64,000 bases of DNA from a virus. The notes below the pieces were generated by a model. That model did not search any database. It saw nothing but the letters and a program-made list of their open reading frames with translations, and was not told the origin of the DNA. Both the position numbers and the translations under genes were made by a program. Location: positions 1 through 64,000 of IMG/VR virus record IMGVR_UViG_3300037586_005524; one strand, given 5' to 3'. Positions 19,201 to 26,425 of the stretch are shown in pieces; within the stretch, counting starts at the first letter, position 1; the number at the start of each line of letters is the position of its first letter.

Positions 19201-22200
19201 TGTCTGATACATGCTTTTTTCGATGGCAAAAAAGTTAGTAGTGGGCCTTATATGTTTTGTAAAAACAATATCATCAGAATCTAAAATCTTCACCATATCA
19301 GAAGAATTGACATTCTCTGGTATGTTTTGTTTTGCTGAATATATGTATTCCTTGCTTATAACAGATTTATTTGGAGAAAAGAAATCTCCTTTTCCTGTAT
19401 GTTGTAAACTAGTGATTCCACTTATTGCTCCGTAACTTGAAGTAATATTTATAGAACCAGAAGACATGTCCGCAACTGAGAAACTAGCATTTTTATCACT
19501 AGTTCCATAATATGAATCGCTATTTGCTGGGCCCGAACTAGATAATCCGGTAAAATCCCAATTTAAAGCAAGGGTTTCTATTTGGGGAACATATGGTTGA
19601 GTTATCCCTTCGTTTTCTCCATCGGATGGCATAACTTCAAACAAATATGCAGGCTTGTATGGATTTAATCGACCAATATTTTTTGGGTCTCTGGCGTGTG
19701 CTCGAATGGTTTCATTATCAAGATAGTCTAACCAGCATCTTAATGAAGAAAACTTAATATCAGTTGGAGTTAAATAGGACCCAGTAAAATTAGTTCTATG
19801 TGCGCCTGCATAAGCTCGTTTGGAGCTAGATAGAAAGTTTTCTCCTTGTGCTTGAGATAGATTTCCAGTAACTAAAAATTCATTATTTATAGTATTTAAA
19901 TCATTATTAACACCATAAAACTCTATCACATATGCAAGAGGGCCATCCGCTTTCATCTTTTCGTCCATTTGAGAAAGAGTGCCAGATACGTAACTTGCTA
20001 ATGGATGCTTTTCTGGTCTGACCCGAACGGCAAAATTCCATTTATTATTATCATATACTTCTTTAAACACACTGCTTGTTAGCTCTAAAGCGAATCCCTC
20101 ATCCGAACTACTAAGCATAAAAAATGCATCTTTATTTGTAAATCCGGCCGAGGACACGATATCGTCATTTAATGTCTTTCTACATGCATAAACTTGAAAA
20201 TTTGCAGAGTCATCGCCGTGCCAAGTTAAATCATTATAGTTTTGTGCACTACTGGGAGGCTCTTCATAGTTTGTTTGCCTGGCAGTATGCATACCAAAAA
20301 GGGAGGCCGAAAGGTTTGAAAGCATAAAATAATTTTGATCCCGTGGAGATCCGGGATCTGGAAAAATAATCTCTGCTTCTGTTGTAAAAGGAATGGCGAT
20401 ACGAGTAAGCGAAGTGGATGTCGGTGTTGATTTTGAACCCGAAATAAAGGATACTGAGTTTGTATTTGCGCTAGATGTAAATTGATAAATTGTTCCATAA
20501 GCTCTGCCTGAATTACTAAAATCAACACAATTCTTTTTAACGGTCACTGAAGAAAAATTATTTTCAAATGTATAGTCTGATTGATCCGCATATAAATTTA
20601 ACTTTAAAATTTCATGATCAATACCAAAACATCTAATTAAATTTCTAAATGCTTTTTCGGTGCCTTTAGACTTATAGATAAGAGATAAAGAATTATAAAT
20701 ATTTTGATATATTTGATTTTTTATATGATAAAGTTTTTTTTCAAATAACTCATTATTAGACTGATTTAAAAATTGTGCTAAAATGTCGGCATCTGCAAAT
20801 ATTTCTGACGTCACGAATCCTTTTGATTCCAAGGCATCTTTTATAAAATGGTGTGGCTTTTCATAACTTCCGCTTGGATAAACTACATTTTGCAAAGTAG
20901 GCAATTCTTGTATTTGTAATTGCAAAGTATCAAAATAACTTGCCATTATTTGTGTTAGTTTTTTAAGTATTTCTCCATTTTCACCATCTTCATTTATTAT
21001 CCAAGCAGGCAAAGAATTATAAATGGCTGCATTATTTGAAAGATCGTGATGTTTTCCTTTGCTTATAGAAGAAGTCAAATAAGCATTTACATCTGGGTGT
21101 GTGCTATATAGAATCGGATCTTTAAACTCATAAGAGGCCGTTACTAAATTACTCAATGTAATAGCTGAACCGGTTTCTCTATGGCCAGAAGTATATCCTA
21201 TCCAAGTTCCATTATTAACCCGTCCAGAATAGTCTAAAATTGTTGAATCTGTGGGATTTTCTCCTGTTACGCCCTCATTAAACTTATAATAAACGCCCAA
21301 ATGTGTATTTGCATTGTCAGTATTTGTACCGCCGCCGACTTGCGTAAACCAATGTCGTCCAATTTGTTGAGAGTTTCTTTCTGTTTTCCAAAATCTAAAT
21401 TCATCTAGCGCGCCGGAAAACGGAGCCCAGCCTAATTGTGGCGTGCTATCGCCGCGCGGCGAAGTTGCAAGAACACCGATTGTTGCGAGCATGCCGCCGC
21501 TTACATAATCAACAGTTGCGCTTGACTGTTCTCTAATTAAATTAGTGGTGGTACCAACAATTGTATCATTGTGGGCTCCGTCGACATATAATTTTGCTTG
21601 TAAGTTTCCGGCCGCAAGACTTCCGGAATTTGCAAATGTAAATGCATAATGATGCCACTTATCATCACTAAAATTACCTGTTATCCCTTGACCAATAGAC
21701 GCTGTTTGAAAACCCACTCCGCCAGTGGTACCATCGGTGCTGCCACTTATATATGTAACTTGAAATTCTGGGTTGGCGGCGCCAGCACGGTAGATCTCTA
21801 TGGCCATGCGACCATACCCAGCTTCAGCTTCTGTTGCATTCACGGTATAAGTGTCAAATACTACTTCTCGTGCTAGCCGAGTAGTATCTTCTTTTTTCAT
21901 CCAAAATTCTACTGTATTGCCATCAACACCATCGATTTTTAAATTAGATTCTCTATTTTGAGATTGGTCATAAATATTGGAGTAACCACTTCTATAGTCG
22001 CCACTAGTATCGGTTACTTTTTTTCCTTTTCCGCGAGTGCTAGGATGTGGGCCGCCTCTAAATAAAATATATTCTGGGGTGGAAGAACTGAAATAATTAT
22101 TTGAACTGGCGCCATCAAAATAGCCAGAAGTGTCGCGAGCCGCAATGCGAATAAAACCATTTGTTCTAGGATATTCATTTTCAAAAACATAGTTATCTAG

Positions 22201-22479
22201 ATAAGAAGAAGAAAGGTACCAAGAAGTTCTCTCATATAAAGAGCCATCATATGGATAAGTTTGATAAATTCTTTTAACGGCATCATTGTAATATTGTTCT
22301 GCAGAACCAAAAAATGCAAAATTAGAAGCACTAGAAAAATCAATTCGAGGAACAAATCTTTCTTTTTCTTGGATATACGCGCCCATATATTCATAAGATT
22401 CAACTTCTTTTGCTAAAGAATCGATATCTGCTGAACTTACTATAGTTTGTGGGTCATCAAAATATTTTTTTGTATCCAT
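13285..22479 (-). CDS. Giant virion structural protein with LamG-type jellyroll (3064 aa)
   Basis: A 9.2 kb gene for a Ser/Tyr/Asn-rich protein. Residues of about 185-435 form a concanavalin A/LamG-like jellyroll: NTVEFWMKKED, DDKWHHYAFTFANSG, AKLYVDGAHNDT, FSGALDEFRFWKTERN and YYKFNEGVTG are its characteristic strands. Such domains bind carbohydrates. The C-terminus carries a short repeat, TGNKLQLID then TGTKLGLID as the very last residues. In transcription order it follows the gp6-like and DNRLRE-like genes, the place where T4 has the large wedge protein gp7. A wedge or fibre-platform role is possible by synteny only. Its size is about three times that of T4 gp7. The N-terminal lectin-like fold suggests contact with host or phage glycans. 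Confidence 0.65.
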   Translation of the reverse strand: MDTKKYFDDPQTIVSSADIDSLAKEVESYEYMGAYIQEKERFVPRIDFSSASNFAFFGSAEQYYNDAVKRIYQTYPYDGSLYERTSWYLSSSYLDNYVFENEYPRTNGFIRIAARDTSGYFDGASSNNYFSSSTPEYILFRGGPHPSTRGKGKKVTDTSGDYRSGYSNIYDQSQNRESNLKIDGVDGNTVEFWMKKEDTTRLAREVVFDTYTVNATEAEAGYGRMAIEIYRAGAANPEFQVTYISGSTDGTTGGVGFQTASIGQGITGNFSDDKWHHYAFTFANSGSLAAGNLQAKLYVDGAHNDTIVGTTTNLIREQSSATVDYVSGGMLATIGVLATSPRGDSTPQLGWAPFSGALDEFRFWKTERNSQQIGRHWFTQVGGGTNTDNANTHLGVYYKFNEGVTGENPTDSTILDYSGRVNNGTWIGYTSGHRETGSAITLSNLVTASYEFKDPILYSTHPDVNAYLTSSISKGKHHDLSNNAAIYNSLPAWIINEDGENGEILKKLTQIMASYFDTLQLQIQELPTLQNVVYPSGSYEKPHHFIKDALESKGFVTSEIFADADILAQFLNQSNNELFEKKLYHIKNQIYQNIYNSLSLIYKSKGTEKAFRNLIRCFGIDHEILKLNLYADQSDYTFENNFSSVTVKKNCVDFSNSGRAYGTIYQFTSSANTNSVSFISGSKSTPTSTSLTRIAIPFTTEAEIIFPDPGSPRDQNYFMLSNLSASLFGMHTARQTNYEEPPSSAQNYNDLTWHGDDSANFQVYACRKTLNDDIVSSAGFTNKDAFFMLSSSDEGFALELTSSVFKEVYDNNKWNFAVRVRPEKHPLASYVSGTLSQMDEKMKADGPLAYVIEFYGVNNDLNTINNEFLVTGNLSQAQGENFLSSSKRAYAGAHRTNFTGSYLTPTDIKFSSLRCWLDYLDNETIRAHARDPKNIGRLNPYKPAYLFEVMPSDGENEGITQPYVPQIETLALNWDFTGLSSSGPANSDSYYGTSDKNASFSVADMSSGSINITSSYGAISGITSLQHTGKGDFFSPNKSVISKEYIYSAKQNIPENVNSSDMVKILDSDDIVFTKHIRPTTNFFAIEKSMYQTISEEMLRFFATIKDFNNLIGEPANRYRQDYKALGKLRQLFFERKVENTGDIVSPDLEKYIDYYKWIDQSISNMIRQIIPASSRFSENIRNMVESHILERNKYWSKLPIIEKKEKHTKNVLESTLGGEAKDDNGIKIQIKFTTEHHHSAHHAAKPSLTKTLKAHGPTQMTVRLPDNEDWEKNDETKNTLSWTRAKLTEPAISSGDSDVDSARQRIFDAIIETSKRANRSPGRLSAHIFKPIHGGVNNLINKKPTLFKTLINNVSGSESVGLEVTNEKVAESDIAKEYRRLYFPKNKKREFLTTSRVKSRGASADTGERDYFGDSYTKWTTPFTIMSSSVVTGYNKILSSSFTGGIDFANLHQDIYTPHYEIPMQGPFTEKWVGGFPYRHVWSQFSGSAKVGSNLDTRANRVEGWRLVFKEDSSNKYVTIVSPISASVHNPRSMFWNGPKRPVNIENIRTTTGSGGYRDPKHTTKIGNYRFDYNIVSTAGRKINNRYFVKNNGININWLDRQKPDSAELPVQGVPDFTSIDRSVTGSNEFVFVNRFSAPGGPETMAAAFLDLESGEYSVYNCLNYRNLAARLPLKEYLTNHCNQFGYWSDAQYSASWETAISTGFQDPAKGGSYAGTQTDVKSAGYAGVSTSGQPMPSYHKVNRNPRRRIELEGDSTKVATTFPTGVAYDNYWVQHPIPRTDMQYSWISASLIVGYTGSVLYGYETPRTNDIRRYGPDASTDLTLLSASLTGAAAIAGGPTIPVDFVGLNTLIYDPLDSPLNLLSSSNGVYKNTNIASIVRPNDFNSLILHRQGPYGWPSWKQARLAQHPVMRKERKDSMLSFFYDNRLEHHTESLATSRFKPMVHVFKEGIIQHTYGNNLASFANIEVQNKLKSKLYGGDQVYDYIKNLYLEDVVSFKPNLISLYYREMIYPREINVYLAKARMRTNYFVDFWRETRSNRTKTNVTNSQGQTILKQSIWALDGRTGSAAEARRGQHSPGNDGAGELQNNYSIHHGGTDIITPAACYVRPISASAAEGDMLYGDTLWEAGNPFYDSYDDYSNEIRRVGQKYSIASEFRMSEHMEYFLDEKNGNFFADREGFLTCTGSNYADSTVNNFFKTYSHSDFLKHFSLIYEDHKGVIEPSRIALTCNAIMKLLPYKGFYPADRTLQLATLFSQSYSSTEYGTDKYEDNSKRRIALTPFFAPGILYNSIKSGVAVDYPIYTKQPGTTTAGGTVTMTTPYSLGTGSTAAHENLYRLSASFDYRLPFDSLVRPETYIGNGSYIYEAEPDPTARVSGSADSTEASPIATGSIKLDLVKSDTYKLAMHNFLATSIDLFLKNGEVSTLISSKNEDSYIVDSTNVYKMRIYLADHQDVSTNNTRNFSMYNRESAFGPTVDSCKDGGPGGYAPFTPPYYYSDSVTGYSYVEYSFTPWKHTVAERYGTEGANEYTLDEIISNSTITKHRSVDGSQLSGSGTHSADYLQDIAMMNLTASVSIFQKDARFVIQPKFETPILNFTNVTKTSFSEGDSSTKGMWHQKGVYETDNSKGIFLGVLDVAGNESLADLLTIDKGLKKLGILPDDKEKTIREAVVAIPVIKKFNKRTGRVQTKFINIHKNIVKRAVADILAGKTPEESSVTTSVYNMVKTMQRYIIPPQFDFLTQLKKFGSKRFRPFAMYLFEFEHEFSQEEIANIWQNIQPEIAQTHKKEKATICHRLEQGELLTAKDLKNPDLHWMIFKVKQKAKWNYFDKVINLAGMLPPRPDAGPAPAGVQLGIQATAPQVDSHGSANPFHPLRSTNEFIGGPTNGGNNGDANGPAVKMDMAPSAPSNIKHGLLSSGIRTNIEDIIEYARLESDVASGYGLDYSYNWPYDFCSLVELIKVDVEAQFGGKGMVQVHPSAASLKSDMGSLGSGGEGIVVTGEGAQSISSRHPDIQEETRSATTVTTMQSVVEQTGNKLQLIDGQEKSRGQGSTAQSTGTKLGLID

Positions 22480-22483
22480 GTGC

Positions 22484-24124
22484 CTACTCTATATCTGTTG
22501 AGTGTTTTTCTACTCTAAATTTAAAAGTCTCTGGTTGCTCTACATATTTTCCATTCAAATAATATACAATTTTAATTCCGTACATATAATCGTTCTGAAG
22601 TATTGACATATCTAAATCAAAATAGCTTCCACTAACATCATATGAAGCTCTTGTGTGATTTAAACTACCTGTCCCATAATCAAGAACAGTTAAATTATCG
22701 TGCACTCTAAACACTTTATAATAAACATCTTCAATAATAGAAGATGATATCTCTGTTGTTGCTTTTGTATATATATTTGGGCTCCAGTTTTTATTTCTGG
22801 CAAATAATCTAAATCTAGCAGTCTCCTCATTAGAATAAATTGATTTAAGATTTTTTATAGAAGTGGCATAAGTATCGTTAGGATTGTGCTCGTATGATTC
22901 AAAGCTTTTAACGGCTATACCTGATCCTGTGTGAAATTCGATATAGCTGGCACCGGTGCCGCGATGAGTAGTGGCGCTTCCTGTTGACCAAACATCATAA
23001 ATTGTAGTTTCCGAGCCCGTATATGCGAATGAGGCGCTATAAGTACCTGAAGCAATATAAGAAGCAGTTATAACAAAAGCATTGTTAGCCGTTACACCTC
23101 CTCCTTCTGGTAGGGATTTTGCGTTACCATCAAGAGTAGCAAAAATCCTAACATCTAATTTTGTTTTTTGAACATTTTGTAAAGTTCCAGCATCGAGCCT
23201 AGCACCCGCTCCTCCTAAATTTGGTATATCTTTTAATTGCCCTCTAATATAATTGTACAAATAAAGAGTATTCAAATTGTCGGCGCCGCTAGCTAAAGAA
23301 CTACTTAAATAAAAATTTCCTCTATTGTCTTTTTTAGAAGAATCCCAACGAGCCTCAATTGCTGGTCGTTTAAAGAAATATTCAGACCCTCTAGCAAAAA
23401 ACTTTTTAGTGTAATACGAATCTGTAGAGCCAGTTGGATTTTTAAGCAGGCCATTTGTGCCATCAGTCATGTCTGTATTTTCATATTTGGCCTCTTGGCT
23501 GCTTGTTAAATGTACGCCAAATCCATATCTCGCACTTGATTTGTCGCCTAGAACGTTTCCAGGAGAATGTAACCATTGTTCTACTAGCGTTGTCACATCT
23601 ATCTCAAGATCTTCTGTCCCTTTTTCAAATGTTTGTTGAAAAGTAGAACCCTCCCCTGTATCATAGTCACCGCCGGGCCTTGTCCAGGTTGTTTTTTCTG
23701 TTGCCCTCATCCAATTCGAACCTGTGCCATCATATGTTAGATCTCTATAACCTTCCATGTCGAGGCCGCGGCCTTCTTCCCAATCTTTAGTTACTGCAGA
23801 TGCAGAAAGTGTGAAACTTCTTGGAACCGTAAATGGATGTTTGGCATTGAACATTCTTAAATAAAAACTTACGCTTCCGGAAGCAGGAATATCACCATTT
23901 GTTCTATCTGTGTTTATATCTGTAACTGGAAAATTAATAAGAACTCTTGATAGTTCTGCTGTTTTTGCTGCGTTAGAGCCACTAATTGTTTGTCCATATA
24001 TTGAAAAAATCTCCAAAGAGTCCGACATCCCCATATTTGAGCCAGTGCCGCGTGTTGTTAAACCTGCTTTAAACGCATTTGTAATTGTTGTGTCTGCGTT
24101 TGCTGTATACCTTTTTATAGCCAT
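22484..24124 (-). CDS. DNRLRE-like structural protein (546 aa)
   Basis: The N-terminal 220 residues follow the pattern of DNRLRE/beta-sandwich domains: ADTTITNAF at the start, LSRVLINFPVTDI, a strand SVSFYLRMFNA, VTKDWEEGRGLD, then SNWMRA and DVTTLVEQWLHSP. These domains are found on secreted and surface proteins and are thought to bind polymers. The C-terminal half is beta-rich with many Ser, Gly and Tyr. The stop and start junction with the gp6-like gene upstream is TAATG, so the two are translationally coupled, and a 4-base gap leads to the giant gene. I infer a baseplate-associated part. The DNRLRE assignment is from pattern only. Confidence 0.55.
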   Translation of the reverse strand: MAIKRYTANADTTITNAFKAGLTTRGTGSNMGMSDSLEIFSIYGQTISGSNAAKTAELSRVLINFPVTDINTDRTNGDIPASGSVSFYLRMFNAKHPFTVPRSFTLSASAVTKDWEEGRGLDMEGYRDLTYDGTGSNWMRATEKTTWTRPGGDYDTGEGSTFQQTFEKGTEDLEIDVTTLVEQWLHSPGNVLGDKSSARYGFGVHLTSSQEAKYENTDMTDGTNGLLKNPTGSTDSYYTKKFFARGSEYFFKRPAIEARWDSSKKDNRGNFYLSSSLASGADNLNTLYLYNYIRGQLKDIPNLGGAGARLDAGTLQNVQKTKLDVRIFATLDGNAKSLPEGGGVTANNAFVITASYIASGTYSASFAYTGSETTIYDVWSTGSATTHRGTGASYIEFHTGSGIAVKSFESYEHNPNDTYATSIKNLKSIYSNEETARFRLFARNKNWSPNIYTKATTEISSSIIEDVYYKVFRVHDNLTVLDYGTGSLNHTRASYDVSGSYFDLDMSILQNDYMYGIKIVYYLNGKYVEQPETFKFRVEKHSTDIE

Positions 24125-25935
24125 TATTTAACAGTTCCTTTAATATCCAATTCCGGAAACTTTACTTCGAAAATAGCATTTTGTGGGATTGCCACATATC
24201 TTCCGTCCGGAGAAGTAAATTCATCTATACTAAAACCAATTTGTGAATAATTGCTTGCATCTTTTTTAACAATTTTAACATTAACTGTGTCCGCAACTCC
24301 GCGTACGCGATTCAAAGTTGAGTATATCTCTGTGATGGAAAACGATTCCCCAATGGAAAGTACTTTTTCTTTGATTCTCTGTCTCAGGGCTCGTGATGCA
24401 ACTTCTAAAGTATCGAATTTATTTGCTGCAGAATGACTTACAATTTCAAACTCAATTCCAATATTAACAATTTCTGCATCTAAAATGTCTACTGTATCAT
24501 TTATCATTTTGTAGCGGTTGACCCAAGTTTTAAGATTCTGTTTTAGTGTGTCGTTTGCTTTTATTAATTTAGTGTTTGCATCTTCAGATAAAATGTATAA
24601 ATTAAGATTTCTTTTAAAAGAGTCTACATCACGAATAACATGACATTTTTTAATGGCCCCAAATTGAGCAGGCAACCTATAAACTAAGCTTGAATAATCT
24701 TGTAAAGTTACTGCACGACTTTGGGCAGAAAATGTACTTTTAATTCTTTGTTTTATTTGTGTTACGCTGGGCGTGGTTATGTTACCCAAAATAGGTTCGT
24801 CGTTGTTTACTTCTAAAGATGTTATAACCTCATTTAATTTTGAACTAACTAAGGTCGCACCATCCAATACAGAAGGAAATTCTAATCTAGCATCACGTTT
24901 GGCTACTAAAGTATTGGCGGCAGCATTCGTGTTTGATGCAGTATTAATACGATATCTAATAGTTAAAATAACATTGGATGGGCTAATTCCTAATTTATCT
25001 GTTGATAATAAATTAGTTGGATCAAAAGATTCGTCTGTAATATAGTCTCTCCCGTGAATTTTTAATATTACTTGACTTGGATCTTGGACTGCTGCGACTT
25101 CTGGCGTTAATTGATCTTCAGAGCCGTATCCAAATTGTAATATAGTTGTTCCATATTCTTTTACAACAGTAAATCGTCTTGGTACTGCAACTGTTTTTAA
25201 GATAAAAGGAGTGTCTTTCCTGTCTGAATTTGTATTATTTATTGGAACATAGATTGTATCTTGGGAAAGCTCTTCTACTTCAGACCATTCATTTCCATCT
25301 TCGTCCGCTACGGAAATAATTTCTGCCACATTTGCATTCTTTAATATTATCCTGCGAAATGGCTCGTGGTCTCCAACTGTTGCTACTTCACTTTCAAACT
25401 GGCCAGAGACTACAGAACCATGGGCTTTGACTGCATAATGTGTTGTTAAGGAAGAGTCTTCATCAAATTTAGCTGCAATAATATCATTTTTGTTATTAGA
25501 AAAATCTATATTTTCTAATAAAGTAAAAATATTACCATTCGTTGAAATAAAAGTGCTCCCTCTTCTTAAAACAGGGATGTAATCAGAATCGACTCCAATA
25601 CCATTTGAATTGGCTGGAACTAAAATATAAAAAATTGCTGTGCCATAAGAAGATGGAGATGTTTCATATTTATATCCTAATTGTTTTCCCAATCTTATTA
25701 CATTATTGTATTCAACCGCAGTGTCTAAAAAGGATTCATTTACTTGATAATCTAAATAAAAAGATAAAATGTCTCCAACATATGCTACGGTGTCAAGCAT
25801 AAGCGCACCGAAGGAGGACTTATTAAAATCTTTGAAACTTTCAGGATAGTAAGTTTTTGCATATGATACTAAATCACTCTTAATTGAATTAAAATCTCGA
25901 CTACTATATTTAATTGGTATTTGTTTTTCAGACAT
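24124..25935 (-). CDS. Baseplate wedge protein, gp6/baseplate J family
   Basis: A 603-residue protein close in size to T4 gp6 (660). The N-terminus IPIKYSSRDFNSIKSDLVSY, then FGALMLDTVAYVGDILSFYLDYQVNE, is the hallmark start of gp6/baseplate-J-like proteins. In T4, gp6 forms the ring that ties the baseplate wedges together. The middle contains the usual beta region with RRGSTF and a FGYGSEDQL loop. The C-terminal half has the conserved RAVTLQDYSSLVYRLPAQFG segment. It is directly preceded by the gp25-like gene, the classic partner in contractile tails. This is one of the firmest assignments in the window. Confidence 0.88.
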   Translation of the reverse strand: MSEKQIPIKYSSRDFNSIKSDLVSYAKTYYPESFKDFNKSSFGALMLDTVAYVGDILSFYLDYQVNESFLDTAVEYNNVIRLGKQLGYKYETSPSSYGTAIFYILVPANSNGIGVDSDYIPVLRRGSTFISTNGNIFTLLENIDFSNNKNDIIAAKFDEDSSLTTHYAVKAHGSVVSGQFESEVATVGDHEPFRRIILKNANVAEIISVADEDGNEWSEVEELSQDTIYVPINNTNSDRKDTPFILKTVAVPRRFTVVKEYGTTILQFGYGSEDQLTPEVAAVQDPSQVILKIHGRDYITDESFDPTNLLSTDKLGISPSNVILTIRYRINTASNTNAAANTLVAKRDARLEFPSVLDGATLVSSKLNEVITSLEVNNDEPILGNITTPSVTQIKQRIKSTFSAQSRAVTLQDYSSLVYRLPAQFGAIKKCHVIRDVDSFKRNLNLYILSEDANTKLIKANDTLKQNLKTWVNRYKMINDTVDILDAEIVNIGIEFEIVSHSAANKFDTLEVASRALRQRIKEKVLSIGESFSITEIYSTLNRVRGVADTVNVKIVKKDASNYSQIGFSIDEFTSPDGRYVAIPQNAIFEVKFPELDIKGTVK

Positions 25936-25959
25936 ATTTAACGTATTTCCCTTATAATA

Positions 25960-26352
25960 TTAAATAGTGTCTTCAAAGAAGAATTCCACAACATCATAGA
26001 TCCGTAATGGTTTGATAAGATATTTAATTTGAAGTTTAAATAAATGAGGATCTCCATACTCTATTTCATCTGGGCCGAACATTGTTACCTTCACTTCTAT
26101 AAATGGCATATATTTATTAACTTGACTTATGATTCTTGTTTCTATTTCTTGGTACGTTAGCTCGTGATTTGGCTCAAATAAATAATTTCTTATTCCGACA
26201 CCATATTCAGGATCCATAATTCGTTCACCAGGTGCAGTTAAAACAAGCATTTTTAAATTTTGAGATACCATTTCTGCATAAGTTTTATTTAATGTATAGC
26301 CGTCGCTTGTATCTTCTTGTAATGGTAATTTTGGTGATAGCCCTGATGCCAT
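25960..26352 (-). CDS. Baseplate wedge subunit, gp25-like
   Basis: The 130 residues match the gp25/GPW family in size (T4 gp25 is 132) and in signature: VLTAPGERIMDPEYGVGIRN followed by YLFEPNHELTYQEIETRI. This family initiates sheath assembly at the baseplate and is also found in type VI secretion and other contractile systems. The conserved E-R-x(4)-P-x-Y-G-x-G core is intact. A strong AGGAGAG ribosome binding site precedes the ATG. The gene lies immediately before the gp6-like gene, in the arrangement expected for a baseplate operon. Confidence 0.9.
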   Translation of the reverse strand: MASGLSPKLPLQEDTSDGYTLNKTYAEMVSQNLKMLVLTAPGERIMDPEYGVGIRNYLFEPNHELTYQEIETRIISQVNKYMPFIEVKVTMFGPDEIEYGDPHLFKLQIKYLIKPLRIYDVVEFFFEDTI

Positions 26353-26383
26353 AAAAATCTCTCCTTTAGTTATAATTACTTCT

Positions 26384-26391
26384 TTTTTATA
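26384..26391 (-). promoter_or_regulatory. Possible T4-type late promoter before gp25
   Basis: The minus strand reads TATAAAAA, 7 of 8 matches to the T4 late consensus TATAAATA, in the 73-base gap between the giant 3040-residue gene and the gp25 gene. It lies about 31 bases upstream of the gp25 ATG. AT-rich sequence makes chance matches common, so this is weak. Confidence 0.22.
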
Positions 26392-26425
26392 AAATTGGGC
26401 CTATCTTTCTAAATTCTTTTTAATT

